Below are positions 12,253 through 24,500 of a DNA stretch of 64,000 nt, piece after piece; positions within the stretch are counted from its first letter, which is position 1, and each line of letters opens with the position of its first letter. The DNA comes from Carallia brachiata (Eukaryota; Streptophyta; Magnoliopsida; Malpighiales; Rhizophoraceae). Location: assembly GCA_021464245.1 (NCBI GenBank), contig JADCRB010000105.1, positions 496,001-560,000 on the forward strand, read 5' to 3'. The notes under the pieces are model-generated. The model was not told where the DNA came from, ran no database searches, and saw only the letters and a list, made by a program, of their open reading frames with translations. The position numbers were made by a program, and so were the translations under genes.

Positions 12253-15200
12253 AAAGTCATAGTTACAATATTTTGAGTAATTGCTATCTATTTTGACTAA
12301 ATTTTACGGTCCTTTTTTTTTTTTACTACTCGTTAATAACTCTATCTTTCTGCTTGGTCAAAAAAAAAATTTGTGGTCAGGAGCGACTGCAAAGCTATTA
12401 ATTTTTTTGACTAAGAAAAATTAAATAACTGAATCGTGATACATATCGCTATTTCAATTTTATTAGATTTGGGTGATCCATATGGCAGTGACTTTGTATC
12501 TCAACTAATGATTTCCATAAATAAACAACCAAAATTAGTAAATTTCTATTTACATGTGAGTGGATGGACGTGAAGACCTTATCATAGTGTATACGTTATA
12601 AATGGTATGTTTTTATTCTTTTTTATAATCGTATTTAATAATAAGACTACAAAAATTCGACAAACATTGTTTTTTTTTGTACATCCATTCAATTGCGTTC
12701 GTGGGATAAAATCTAACAAGATATCATGCAACTAGTCGCGGAATCAGTTTATCAAGCGGGGGCCAAAGAATAAGGAAATAGATATGTCAAATTAAAAACA
12801 ATAAGAACGTGGAGATAAAAATATAAAACAATTTTTGTGGGAATAAAGTGTAAATTTAATGAGAATTATAGCAAAAATTTTAAATAAATCATTTTTTTCC
12901 CCTCAATGGAGGCGACTGCCCCTTTCTCTTGTAAGTGGCTCCGCCACTACATGCAAATCGACTCAAACAAATGCTCTTCATTTGAGATGAGCTTTGGTGC
13001 TTGTGTTGCTAGCCTTTTGTTTGGACAATGAAGTAAGGAGACAGTAAAATGAAAAGAACTGAAATGAGAACAATGAATAGTCGAAAAAGAAACAAATTCA
13101 ATCCACTGTATGTTTAGGAAAAAGTGTCAGGAAGCAAACTTAGAAATTTTTTATTCGACAAAAGAGTAAAAAGTCCGAGAAAAGAGAAAATATGTTATAA
13201 TTCTAATTTTGTCTTATAATAAGATTAATGAGTGTAATTACAGAATTAATGTGAATCAATTAGTCATTTTATAAATCAATCATAGAATCAATAAGTTTTC
13301 TCTTAATATTCTATATATGGATTTGGTTAACATGGGAGGATAATTAGAATTCTACACTTTCTCATTTGATTATTTAGACATTTTTCAAACATAAGCCAAA
13401 CTCACTTTATCCTTATTTTCATCTTGACCTTTTTTTTTTATTTTGATTCTTCCAAAGAAATGTTAGAGAAAGTCATAAAATATCAAGTCTATCCTTAAGC
13501 TAATTAATGATGATAGACTTGACAATGATTAGTAGATTTCCCTCAGGCTCAGTCTACCTACTAATCTCGTGAGTAAAATTTTTTTTTTTTTTGATGTAAT
13601 TATGAAGTTTGCTCCACATGAGAAGCCCCCTTAGTGGGAAATTATCTCTAAGTTGCTTTCCATAATTGTAATTATAGCTAATATAGCGAAACTGCAGGTA
13701 TTACAATTAGGCGAAGACGTCATGACTGAAGTAAGCAAGATGTTTTCCAAAGACAGTTATATAGCCATTTCCTTTTTTCATATAATACTGCGACCGGCTT
13801 CTTTGAAATTTAGAGCACCATTACGTAGTTTATTTGATTAATTTAATAATATTTAATAATTTATTATTTTATTAAAAATTTAATTATCTAATAATTCATA
13901 CTAAAACGTGCTACATGAACTAATAAAAGCGATCATTCAGTTTTTCTTGAAAATCTGTTCCTTAAATGTGTTGTAAAATTTACAGTGAGAGGATAGCAAG
14001 TTAAATTATGTGTGAGAGAGAGGGAGAGAATTCAATCTTACACTAATCAAACTTTCAACGTTTAACCAACATGACTGGGTGGTAGTCAAATTTTGTCTAG
14101 GAAAGTGGTAAGTTAATTGAATAATGCATCTTAACATGAACTATTACCTAGCGATTCCTAAAAGAGTCTATTTAAACATATAATATCATTTTTTGATAGT
14201 TTTAATTGCTGAAAGTTAGAGATAATCTCGCTTTTGTTTTTTTCTTCTTGGCTGATGAGAAAATGATAATTGTATATCAAACATTTTAAAAATAATAACA
14301 ACTTGAAAGATAAGATTGAATACAAATAATTCCAAATAATAAAAGAATAAATAAAGTGATTTATTTGCATAACTCCAACAAATCTAAGAATAAATAAAGT
14401 GAGGTACCTACATAAAAAGGTGAAAAGAATGTCAAAATGAAATTTAACGGTTTGTAGGTTACTCTTACGAATCGTCTTGAGACATGTAATAAATTTCTTC
14501 ATTTAGCCATTCATTTAGTAAAAGACTAAGACTATATGATTGTAGTTAAATACTCTTATTCAACCTTACGTGATGATTTTTTTGAATTTTTTTTATAAAT
14601 TTAATTATTTAATAGTTCATATCATTTATTATGATTTTGAAATTATTTTTACAAAATCAAAAGTTTTTTTTCTCATCTATTTAGAATCTAATAAATCAGT
14701 TAAAGGAAAATTGTATAATATGCATTGTTTGCTTAATTTTAATAAAATTAACATTGTCTATTTTTGACATCCATTACCTTATTTTGCTAGTGCACACTAT
14801 TATTAAAAGAGTTTCATTACTGAAAGAGGTTTGTTGAACAAACATTACTAAAAGAGTTGAACCAAAAAAAATCATTATGATATAAATGAGAGATATCTTA
14901 ACATAAGAAAGTACCGTAATTTTTTATTGTATATTTTAAATCTCTGTTAGATTACGTACATATTTTTGGGGCATGCAAGGTACAAAATAAATTATTAATG
15001 TTAAATTATAAAAATATATTAATTTTAAAAATTATTAGATAATAAATAAAATAAATTATGTATCTTTTATATATTTTATTAAACATTTTTATAATCTTAC
15101 TATATTAATTATTGTGTCGCTTTACTATAAACATAAAACAAACATTGGCGATAATGTGACATAATCACATAACACTGCCTTCGTTCGCTCTTGGACCACG

Positions 15201-15645
15201 TCGGAGGAAATATTAACAAGTAATGCGTTTCCGTATAATAAAAATTTTAATAATTAAATAAAAAAAATATTTTACATATCACAATTTTATTTGTACACAC
15301 GTGAATATACAATAATATAATTAATTAAATAATTAAATCTCAAAATATAAAATAATTGTTAATTCTGTTGAATACGTAGTTCTGATATTCTAAAAAAAAA
15401 AGAGAATACGTATTTCTGTTAAAAAAATAAACAGAAAAAAATGTAAAACAATTAAAAGAGAAAAATAGAAAATTAGATAGAGAGAGAGAGAGATAGAAAA
15501 AAAAGCCTCATCCCCTACAAAAGGATAAAACAGTCATTCTGAAAATCCAAACGGTGAACGATCGCTCGGTTTCCGGCCTCCCCTAGCCTTTCCTGCATGC
15601 ATTATTTTCTAGTTTCCCAAATTATCCCTACCCCTCTCTTCCCCC

Positions 15646-15653
15646 TATAAATA
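15646..15653 (+). promoter_or_regulatory. TATA box of the MYB gene
   Basis: TATAAATA lies about 108 bases before the MYB start codon, followed by a long CT-rich tract (15660-15720), a common plant 5' leader composition. Confidence 0.6.
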
Positions 15654-15688
15654 CGCAACCTCCTCTCCGTCTCTCTCGCTCTCTCCAT

Positions 15689-15689
<1 letters not shown>

Positions 15690-15720
<31 letters not shown>
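15690..15720 (+). repeat. (CT)n microsatellite in the MYB leader
   Basis: An uninterrupted CT dinucleotide run in the presumed 5' untranslated region, 40 bases before the start codon. Confidence 0.8.
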
Positions 15721-15760
15721 AACTGGGTGACTCGGTGGTGAGTGAGCCGGGGCATCAGCC

Positions 15761-18700
15761 ATGACTCGGCGCTGCTCGCATTGCAGCAACAACGGCCACA
15801 ACTCGCGGACCTGCCCCGCGCGCACGGCCTCTGCAGGAGGCGCGTCCGCCTCCTCCTCCTCCTCCTCCTCCCCCTCGGCGCCCATCCAGTCGGTGAAGCT
15901 CTTCGGCGTTCGGCTCACCGATGGCTCCTTCAAGAAGAGCGCCAGCATGGGCAACCTCTCTGCGCTCTACCATTCTTCGTCGTCCGCCGCAGCTTCCCCC
16001 AACCCGGACTCGCCGTTGTCGGATCATGTCCTACGTGATTCGGGCCGCGTCGCAGACGGGTACCTTTCCGATGACCCGGCCCACTGTTCCGGCTCCGCCA
16101 ATCGACGCGGAGAGAGGAAGAAAGGTAGCTATTTCCGCACGTGACGTTTTCGATTTATATATTGACTTTTGTCCTTTTCTTTTTTTTTTTGTTATTAATT
16201 TTTGTTTTTTCGGAAATGATTTTCGGACATAATACGATATTCGATATTATTAGTAATTAATATCATGATGATTAACGTTGTTAATGGTGTTCGTTAATGT
16301 TAATGTTTAGTTATTATTTCCCATTTATTGTTTTTGTATTTGTTTCTTTGTTCTGTTTTTAATGTCGTTATTTACCTTTTGTCTTCCATTTTTTTTTTAA
16401 TTTCCGTATTTTCATCATTTTTCTGTAACATAAAAATATGGCGTTAAACTTGTCTAGTAGTATCCAAGGTGATTCATTTCGCGGCCCACATGAGTAGTCA
16501 AAAGGAATAAGCAATTGGGATGCCGTTTGATGATGGCATCCTTGTAAACAATGTTATCTGCTTTATTTTATTATTATTATTTTTTTTTTCATCATGTGGA
16601 TGTGGACGTGGATGCTAAAAGTTTCATTTTGGGCCACCTTAAGTTTTTTTTTTTTTTTTAATTTTTTTAAATTTATACAATTGATTGAGAAGAGACAGTT
16701 AAAAAGGTAAAAGGTTAGAGCCCTTAACCTTATACTTACTTGTATACTACCAATGTTGTTTGAGTTAGAAGTTTACAGCTGAGTCACCTTAAGTCTTTGT
16801 TCTAGCAATCAGTATTCAAATCTTGACATCCACGTACGGGAAAAAAAAGTTTTATTATTAAAAAAAAAAAAGGCTGTGTTTGATTTTTCTGTATATGCAT
16901 ATAGAATATGATAAAGTTATCGTATGTTAAGGTTTTGTGAAATAATTGTTCTCTTGCTAAGGCCTTTATGGAACCTGGATGTGACTGAGGTTAAGTTTTT
17001 GAGTCGCAGAAATGGTTTCTCTAAAAATTTATCTGTTAAAAAGAGGAAGGATGGGTGAGGGTGCTGACCCTTCTCAAGACTTCCAGACATTTTGAACAGT
17101 ATGTTTAGTTAAAGGATGGTGAGTCTTGGTGTTATGGTAAGTTATATCTTTTCTTTCCCAGGCCCCAGACCCTTTGCGTGCATATAACCTTTCTCGAGAC
17201 GCCAGACCCTACAGCAGTAGAGCCTCTTGCGCTGTGACGCCCTCATTTCAATGAAACAATCTGATTGCCGTAATTAAACTTTGTTACATTATAGACAACA
17301 CTTTTAAGGATTGTTTGGGTGTTAATGTTGGTCATAAATGATAATTACCAGATCTGAAGTCTCTTATACTTTTTTTGCTGGCATTAGATGTAAGATAAAA
17401 GAACGGTGGAAAACATGTTCCAAGGAACGATTTGCATTCTTACAATTTGTTGATTTTTTTTATTCCATACATGTCTTGACGTTGGTGTTGCATATCCAGA
17501 CACTGGTTGGATAAAAGGCATTCTGTCAAGAATCTCTCATGCATCTCACCATCCGACTCTGTACTTTTAAACGATTTCCATATATTCCAATGATATTTTA
17601 CATGAAATGGAGTTTAGTGGACGGTTTTATATCAGCAGATTGGCTTTTATAGCAAGTTAGAATAACTTCTTGTTCTTCTTTACATACAGATGGCTGTCAT
17701 TTTCCTCATTTTGTGAATTAGATAGTGATTCATTAGTGGTTGGGCACATCAAAGTTTTCATGATTTCATCTATTGAGGCACTTCACTTATTTGTTTTATG
17801 TGATTTAGGTGTCCCATGGACGGGAAGAGGAACATCGGATGTTCTTAATTGGTCTCCAGAAATTGGGGAAAGGGGATTGGCGTGGAATAGCTCGAAACTA
17901 TGTGGTTTCTAGGACACCTACGCAAGTGGCAAGCCATGCTCAAAAGTACTTCATCCGACAGAGCAATGCCACCCGAAGAAAGAGACGCTCCAGCCTTTTT
18001 GACATGGTTCCTGACGTGGTTTGTGTTGATTCTTTATATACATTCCCTGTCTACTAATGAAGCATTTGACTTCAATGTGATGCCCATTTGTTTGTGCTCT
18101 TACCAATCGTGAAGCATATAATGAATATAAATTCATTATTTTGCTGAAATTCTGATAGCTCTCCTCTCTCTCCCCCCCCCCCCTTCTCTTTCTCTCTCTC
18201 CCCCCCCCCCCCTCATCTCTTTTGTTCGTTGATTATCTTAAAGAATATAGATTTGGTACTTCTTCAAATATAGTAGAGAAGAAAAAACTTCAGAGTGTCT
18301 CTGGCATAATGCGGGGAATGACTGCTAATTTTTCTTTCATTCAGGCATTTCTATATTGCTAATAATTTAAAACATTTGTGACACTCTTTTGAAAGGAAGT
18401 TGTGTCTCATTTCTATGATGATCCATTTTACTGTGCTGATATCGTTTGTTTTCTCTCCCTTTTTGGGAGAAAAGTAGTTTTAATATTCAATAGTGCCGTG
18501 AAATTTAATAAACTTTGTTCTTTACTTTGTTATATATATGACAGCCCTCAGATCCACAGCCAGTGCCAGAAGAAAGAGAGTTGCCATCTGCTGAGGCAAA
18601 AGAAGCTGATAATGCTGATGCCCTTCCTTCACTGAACCTCTCTCTCAAGTCAGATTATGAAGCCATGGAAACTGATGTTCGAGAACCAGTTAAAGAACCT

Positions 18701-19126
18701 GAAGAAACAATCACGGGGTCAACTGAATTTCCAGCTGCTGTTCCCATGTCGAGCGAATATCCAATTATTCCTGGGCCAAGTGAATTTACACATCTTATTC
18801 CTGGATACTTTCCAGCTTATATGCCGCTCCCGTATCCATATTGGCCTCAACATATTATTCCTTTGCAAGAAGGGACGGTTGTTGTGCCGCAACATCAAAT
18901 CCTAAAGCCAATCCCTGTTGTTCCAAAGGAGCCTGTCAATATAGATGAACTGGTTGGCATGTCTCATCTCAGTCTAGGTGAGGCAGGGAGAAGCCAGATG
19001 GAGCCTTCACCTCTCTCCTCAAAATTAATAGGCCAGCCATCAAGACAGTCGGCATTCCATGCAAGTGCTCCAGTCGGCAGTTCACATTTAAACAATGGCA
19101 AGGATTGTCCCATCCAAGCAGTCTGA
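15761..19126 (+). CDS. One-repeat MYB transcription factor, SHAQKYF class (KUA1/MYBS3-like)
   Basis: Exons 15761-16124, 17809-18018 and 18545-19126; about 384 residues. Residues 5-18 form a CX2CX4HX4C zinc knuckle ([15 protein letters not shown]). A short conserved block [12 protein letters not shown] follows, then one MYB repeat ([20 protein letters not shown]) ending in SHAQKYF at 163-169, a basic stretch [12 protein letters not shown], and an EAR-type motif LNLSL at 221-225. The family binds I-box/TATCCA-like sites; rice MYBS3 represses sugar-starvation alpha-amylase genes and Arabidopsis KUA1 represses peroxidase genes during leaf growth. The EAR motif fits repression here. Exon 2 has one extra G near 17822-17824 (ACGGGAAGAG instead of ACGGAAGAG). 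Removing it restores both TEEEH and the phase needed by exon 3, so I treat the locus as a real gene with an indel. Confidence 0.9.
16125..17808 (+). other. Intron 1 of the MYB gene
   Basis: A 1.7-kb phase-1 intron with GT and TTTAG ends. It is AT-rich, has several long T runs (for example 16643-16660) and a short SINE-like stretch near 16780-16870 with GTATTCAAATCTT before an A-rich end. No coding content. Confidence 0.75.
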
Positions 19127-19327
19127 ATTAGTAAGAAAGTAATGTTCTGTTTTGTTCTGCTCATGTTCTTGGGCTACATCTTCCATTCTTTTGTACCATG
19201 AGATATCATATTTGTCGATTTATCTTACCTCTTTGTTAGTATCGATTCCTTTTGGGTTCTTTTGACATAGGGTTATGGTGATCAATTCTTTCCAACTGTA
19301 AACTGCTAGAGTACAATAATTTACTGG

Positions 19328-19380
19328 ATATGGCTGTAACTTTTTTTTTTTTTTGGGGGCAAAAAATATGGCTGTAACTT
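19328..19380 (-). mobile_element. Micro-retroposon in the MYB 3' region, 15-bp target duplication
   Basis: ATATGGCTGTAACTT is exact at 19328-19342 and 19366-19380. The 23-base insert is a T run then GGGGGC and A. It lies about 200 bases after the MYB stop, so it may be transcribed as part of that 3' untranslated region. Confidence 0.75.
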
Positions 19381-20116
19381 GCCAGTCTATTTATTTCTTG
19401 TTGAATTAAGCTTTACATTGCATTTGTAGTCAATATATGCTTTCTGTTGCACTTCCAGAACAAGTGTTGCTGTATCGTGGTATTCTGGTTGGATTTTAAC
19501 ACAATCTAGGACCTTCTGTCTCGAGCATTCAGAATGCTGTTATTGTAATATTCAACTAAGCATGACCTTATATATATATATATATATACACGTTGTCGGT
19601 TAGGACTGTTTTACTGGTTCCCTACGGTTACAGTTTGTACCTTAGCATCCTGCCAGCACGGTACAGGTATCAGTGCGGCTTGGAACTTTGGTTTTTTTGT
19701 GCATTGAAGCAGCAAGCCGGCCAAGGTACGATGTCAGGAACGCCTGGGCTGCATACAATGGAATTTATGCTGTGTTTATGGTGAATCTGGTACTGCTGCA
19801 GGATACTAATCCCACAGATGGATTAAAAAAATGGAGGTTTTGCTGGATTAGTAGCTAAGATTGTGGGTTCAATATAACTAACCAATGTATTAATTAGCTA
19901 TGTAATCCAAGTATATTAATGAAGTGTTATGCAGTATACTAATCCCACATATGGGTTATTCATTGTGGTGAAGTTACATAGACGTGGTGAATTTGACGTA
20001 TTGTCAAAAGCGGGACCATATATTACTCTGTCATGATTATTAGTTATCCAATTTTAAGTTTTTTTATCGATGATTGTAACAATCATAATAGTTAATATGA
20101 ACTTACATATAATTGT

Positions 20117-20269
20117 CCCCAAAATGAAAATCTTTTTTTTTTTTTTTTTTTTTTGGGTCTTTCGGAAGCTGGAGACCAAATAGTAGGTAGGGAATGGGGG
20201 ATAGGGCAAGAGGTGGAGAAAAACTCTTCCAAATATTGCAGCCAACGCTGCGCCCCAAAATGAAACTCT
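20117..20269 (-). mobile_element. T-tailed retroposon, 119 bp, with 17-bp target duplication
   Basis: CCCCAAAATGAAAATCT (20117-20133) and CCCCAAAATGAAACTCT (20253-20269) differ at one base. The insert starts with a long T run, so the element is on the minus strand and its 3' end reads CGAAAGACCC plus poly(A). No clear pol III box is visible, so it may be a truncated SINE or a LINE tail. Confidence 0.65.
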
Positions 20270-20844
20270 ATTCATTATGTTGGTGTTCTCGTCAAAGAGC
20301 ACCGCAAAATGGCGTAGGCCCAAGATTGAACCGTAGCCACTCCGATATAGTCCACTTCGAGCCCTGGCCCAATTTCGTATGTCTTTTGTTCTTAAACATC
20401 TCTGCTTATTTTGATGCTGGTGGAATGCTTTGTCATTTTGGTGTTTGTTGCACCATCCTAATGTTCTCCAAAATATTTAGTTGGATATTAGTGGAGAAAC
20501 TGACTAATTATCTGGTACTATGTTACAATTCTTCAAGTTTCCTCTGACTATGCCCTGATTTATCTTGATAAATGGCATGCTGCCTTATCCTTTTATCAGA
20601 ATGAATTGTCTAAATTTGCTTGTTGGAACCTCTATTTGAGTAACTGTTCGTATATATATGAATTGTTTTAAAAACTGGACTAAACTGACAATGGGACCAG
20701 AAAATCAATAAGTTTTAAGAACTATGATAACCAAACACAGCATTTGTGTTAAAACATAGCAATGCCCTTTTGAACATATCAAGGCAGGCTCTAAAATGGT
20801 GGAGACTATGATAGAGGAAGGATACTGTTCTTATTCTCTAACCG

Positions 20845-21145
20845 GTTTGGATTTGAAAGAAAGAGAGGAAAGAAAGTATAAGAAAGAAAAATTTACTATT
20901 AATTTTCTTTCTCTTTATTTTCTTTCTGATATACTTTTCATCTATTCAAATAATTTTCTTTTCTTATAACTTTCTTCTCACTGCTTTCTTTCTTATTTTC
21001 TTTCACGTTATTTTTTTCGTTCATATTTCTTATTTATCTAAATAATTTTATTTTTTTACAATTTTTTTTCTTAAAACTTTTTTTTTTTTTTGGGTCGATC
21101 CTACAACTTTCTTTTGCTTCTAATTTCACAATCCAAACACACTAA
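20845..21145. mobile_element. Fold-back element with GGTTTGGAT ends
   Basis: The left end GGTTTGGATTTGAAAGAAAG is answered on the right by CTTTC...TTTCACAATCCAAACAC, giving imperfect inverted ends. The arms are GAAA-rich and TTTC-rich. A T run with GGGTCGATCCT at about 21080-21103, between AAAACTTT and ACAACTTT, looks like a later short tailed insertion within it. Confidence 0.4.
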
Positions 21146-21338
21146 GACCTTCCCACTGATTGATGGCCCATTTTAATGCTTTGTAATAGACTTGTTATTC
21201 TCAATCGTTGGACTCACCAAAATGGGCAGGGCTTCTTTCTTTATGTTCGCACATCATTGTGATTAAATAAGCCCATTTTCATGGCCATCCAATACAAGTC
21301 TTTGGCACAAATTTTCCAAATGTCATGCTTCTAACCTG

Positions 21339-21339
<1 letters not shown>

Positions 21340-21371
<32 letters not shown>

Positions 21372-21491
21372 GTAAAGGGGAGAGTGAAATTGAGAGTTGA
21401 CAGTTGTCGAATAATTATATAGAGATGATTATTATCATTATTATTAGTTATTATTATTGTTATTATTTAGCCCATTTTCCTTGTAAATTTA

Positions 21492-21531
<40 letters not shown>
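21340..21531. repeat. (ATT)n microsatellites
   Basis: Two long uninterrupted TTA/ATT runs (about 21340-21371 and 21489-21531) with shorter interrupted runs between them. Confidence 0.9.
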
Positions 21532-21533
<2 letters not shown>

Positions 21534-24500
21534 TCATCTAGTTGAATAAAGAGATAAAGTTACCTATAAGTGATATTCAAATTTTAAATTATAGATCTCA
21601 ATCTCAAACTTTATACATAGTAGTTATTAAGTTATACTTAATAGTTAAAAAAATATTATACAAATGTCAGTTCCTTAACACAGAATAGATGCAGACTATA
21701 AAAGTACAATTAATAGTGATGATATTGTCACTTCGCAGGCATATGTCTCGCAATTGCTTCCATCTATATAATGAAGCTCATCTTATAACGAACGATCCAT
21801 CTGCCTTTTTTTTTATATATATACTCGACATTGCCAAGTACAAGGGCTTTTTCGATAAACTCCAAAACAAAGACGTACAAATTCTTAATGTAAAGCATCC
21901 AAACTGATAAAGGGAAAATAATTACACTTACATGAATTATATCAAGATCATCGCAATGTCAAAAAAAAGGGTGTGGCTGCTTTTGCTTTTAGAGGTTACC
22001 AATCATATACTAGTAAGCCAAGAAGTAGGAGTATGTTGACTTTATAATGAAGTTTCATGGAGGACTTCTTTAAGTTCAACACAAGTAATATGGCAGAAAC
22101 ACAATTAGATGCATCTATATGGTGGAAAAGTAGACAGAAGTCATAAGTTGTAAATTAGATGCATCTACATTATTCTTGAATTTTGACTTAGCTTACCATC
22201 AATTGATTCTCTTTACACTACACAGGACGGTGGTAAACAAAATGGTTATTCAATCATCATCAAAAAAATATTACAATTTTTCCTTGAAAATGATACCATT
22301 TGTGACCTTCTTCGTTCTACTTTCACATAGACTTGTGCAATAAATGGAAGATCATCCTAGCTGTCACAACCAACAATCTTGGCAAATCCACATAGCTAAG
22401 AACTTTGTGATTGTCTCCTTATTTGCCTTTTAGCTCTTGCGCGTGCCGGGGAGAGATAAAGATGTCTTTGCTAAAATGATGCAATATTTGACTTGATCAA
22501 GGTACAAGAGTCATGACCCAAAAAGAAAGTCACAATTAATTTCAAAGCAGGTAGACTCCTTAAACCCACAATCAATCATAAGTGGCATACTTTATAGTAT
22601 AAAACATCAAATTAGTGGATATAAAATAAGGACTAAAGTTTAGCATTTTTCTCTGGAAGAGGACCCCCCCACCCCCCTCATGCGTTGCATCATGAGTACA
22701 CAATACACATTATAGTATCCACCTTAACAATGACAACCGACTAAGAGGCTATTGAAAAATTTTGGAAATGACATATTTAACTAAGGGTTTTTTATTCAAT
22801 TGCAGAATTTTTAGAACATCTTTAATTGTGTAATTTATTTATAACTATGGTGAACCTTAGGTGAAACTACTAATCATCACGATTACAAATTATATTATTG
22901 TGGAATAGCAGAGAAAGATCTCACTTAAATATCTAATTGCAGGCGAAGATATATCTTTAAGTTTAAGTGAATAACGAGTGAAATGTGTCAATCTCAAAAC
23001 CTAAAGCTTTTTTCATTAGTGCTCCTGTTGTCTATGATATGGTTGGTTCTTAACTTGTACCATGAATCATTTGTTGCTTTAGCAAAATCCTGAGAATCTT
23101 TAGTAATGACATCTCACTTGTCACACCGAACTATCTATGTGTTTTGCAGAAGAAACATGGGCCTCTCAAGATTTTCCCATGTGAAATTCATTTTTTCAAC
23201 TCTAGTGAAAGCGGCACAGGTGATGATCAAGTTGATAGCATGGTGAATGATTATGATATGGCCTGCATCAATATTTGCCTTCACGTGTGGGTTTCAATTT
23301 CTGTGAAACCAAATCGTAGAGAAATTGACTATTAGTTACACATTTATATACATTTGCTCCATATAACAATTAATAGAATGAATTATAAATTTACGATAAA
23401 TAATTACGAGAATATTATGTCACTTTAACCACAAGAATATTATGTCCCTTTAATTTTTTCCCTATGACATATTATTACAGGCCCAAAATCTTGAAGCCTA
23501 AAATTACATATTGAGGGTCCTAAAGTTGATGTTGCTCTTCATACATTAACAACGAGTGGAGCCTAAAATTGAAGGGAACAATGAGGAACTGAAACAAAAA
23601 CAAATTTGATAAACAAATGGCTATATGGTTGTAGATTGTGGTGTTATTATGGTTGCCACCTGTGGCCTTTTTTTAGGTAGATATAAATTTACGTTACATT
23701 ATCACAACTGTTAAAAAATTTCTAATTTTTTTCATTAATTATAATTATATATCAAATAACTCAATGTATAACGAACTCAATAATAATATCATGTCCACAT
23801 ATATTAGTCTACCTCTAACTGTGCCAAGCCATTGACCTCCGCAAAAATTTCCGTCCTTTTCATTACTTGTCCATGGCCTAATGCAAATTCATTGTAAATT
23901 GACCAAATGGAAAGGGCATGAGCATGACAAGGTGCGGAGGCAGGCAAAAAGAGTTGAGTGATGTTGGAGAACACAAAGAAATAGGTACGGCGACAATAAA
24001 AGCGTGGTTTGAAATAATGCCGCGTTTGACGAATGGATTCTTCGGGCTTTTTTTATTTATTAAAAAATTTATTAAATTTAAAAACACTTTTTTTAAAGTA
24101 AAATATTAAATAATAACATGTAAATAATAATAAAATATTAATAAAGTGACAGTCCATTAAATAATTAATATTTAAAAATTATCAATAAAACATTATATTT
24201 TATAAATGAACTCAAGGTTTTTAATATTAAGATTTTACTTAAAATCGATTTAAATTTAAAAGCGGATTGTAAAATAAAATCGTAAAATTCTACTATAAAT
24301 AAATAAAAAAATAAAAATGAATAATCCTTAATTTTATATATATAACTCATAATTGAGTATTTTATACATATTAATTCAATAAAAATGAGAAGAATTATAA
24401 TAATTTTATTTTTTATAAGAGAAAAATAACTTTATTTAATTTTTATAGTTGTTAGAAAATATTTTTTTTTCTAAATTAGAGATTTTTTTATATTTAATTA

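Larger units (their letters stand above)
4143..15640. other. Long AT-rich intergenic region with repeats
   Basis: About 11.5 kb without a recognisable gene. Two paired open frames at 4379-4601, one at 4700-4981 and one at 11634-11933 are longer than the background, but none resembles a known family. Identifiable contents are a local duplication (5083-5165), a SINE (5483-5651), short A-tailed insertions (5795-5852, 8591-8650) and two fold-back elements (about 8160-8410 and 11924-12252), with many A/T homopolymers. The rest is low-complexity AT-rich DNA in which I see nothing. Confidence 0.6.

Noticed and set aside
15628..16232. Several long open frames on both strands over the first MYB exon
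   Set aside because: They are shadows of a GC-rich exon with CT repeats; only the frame from 15761 has the zinc knuckle and joins the MYB repeat.
20054..20547. Frames of 89 and 117 codons
   Set aside because: They run through the T-tailed retroposon and its homopolymer, with no conserved motif.
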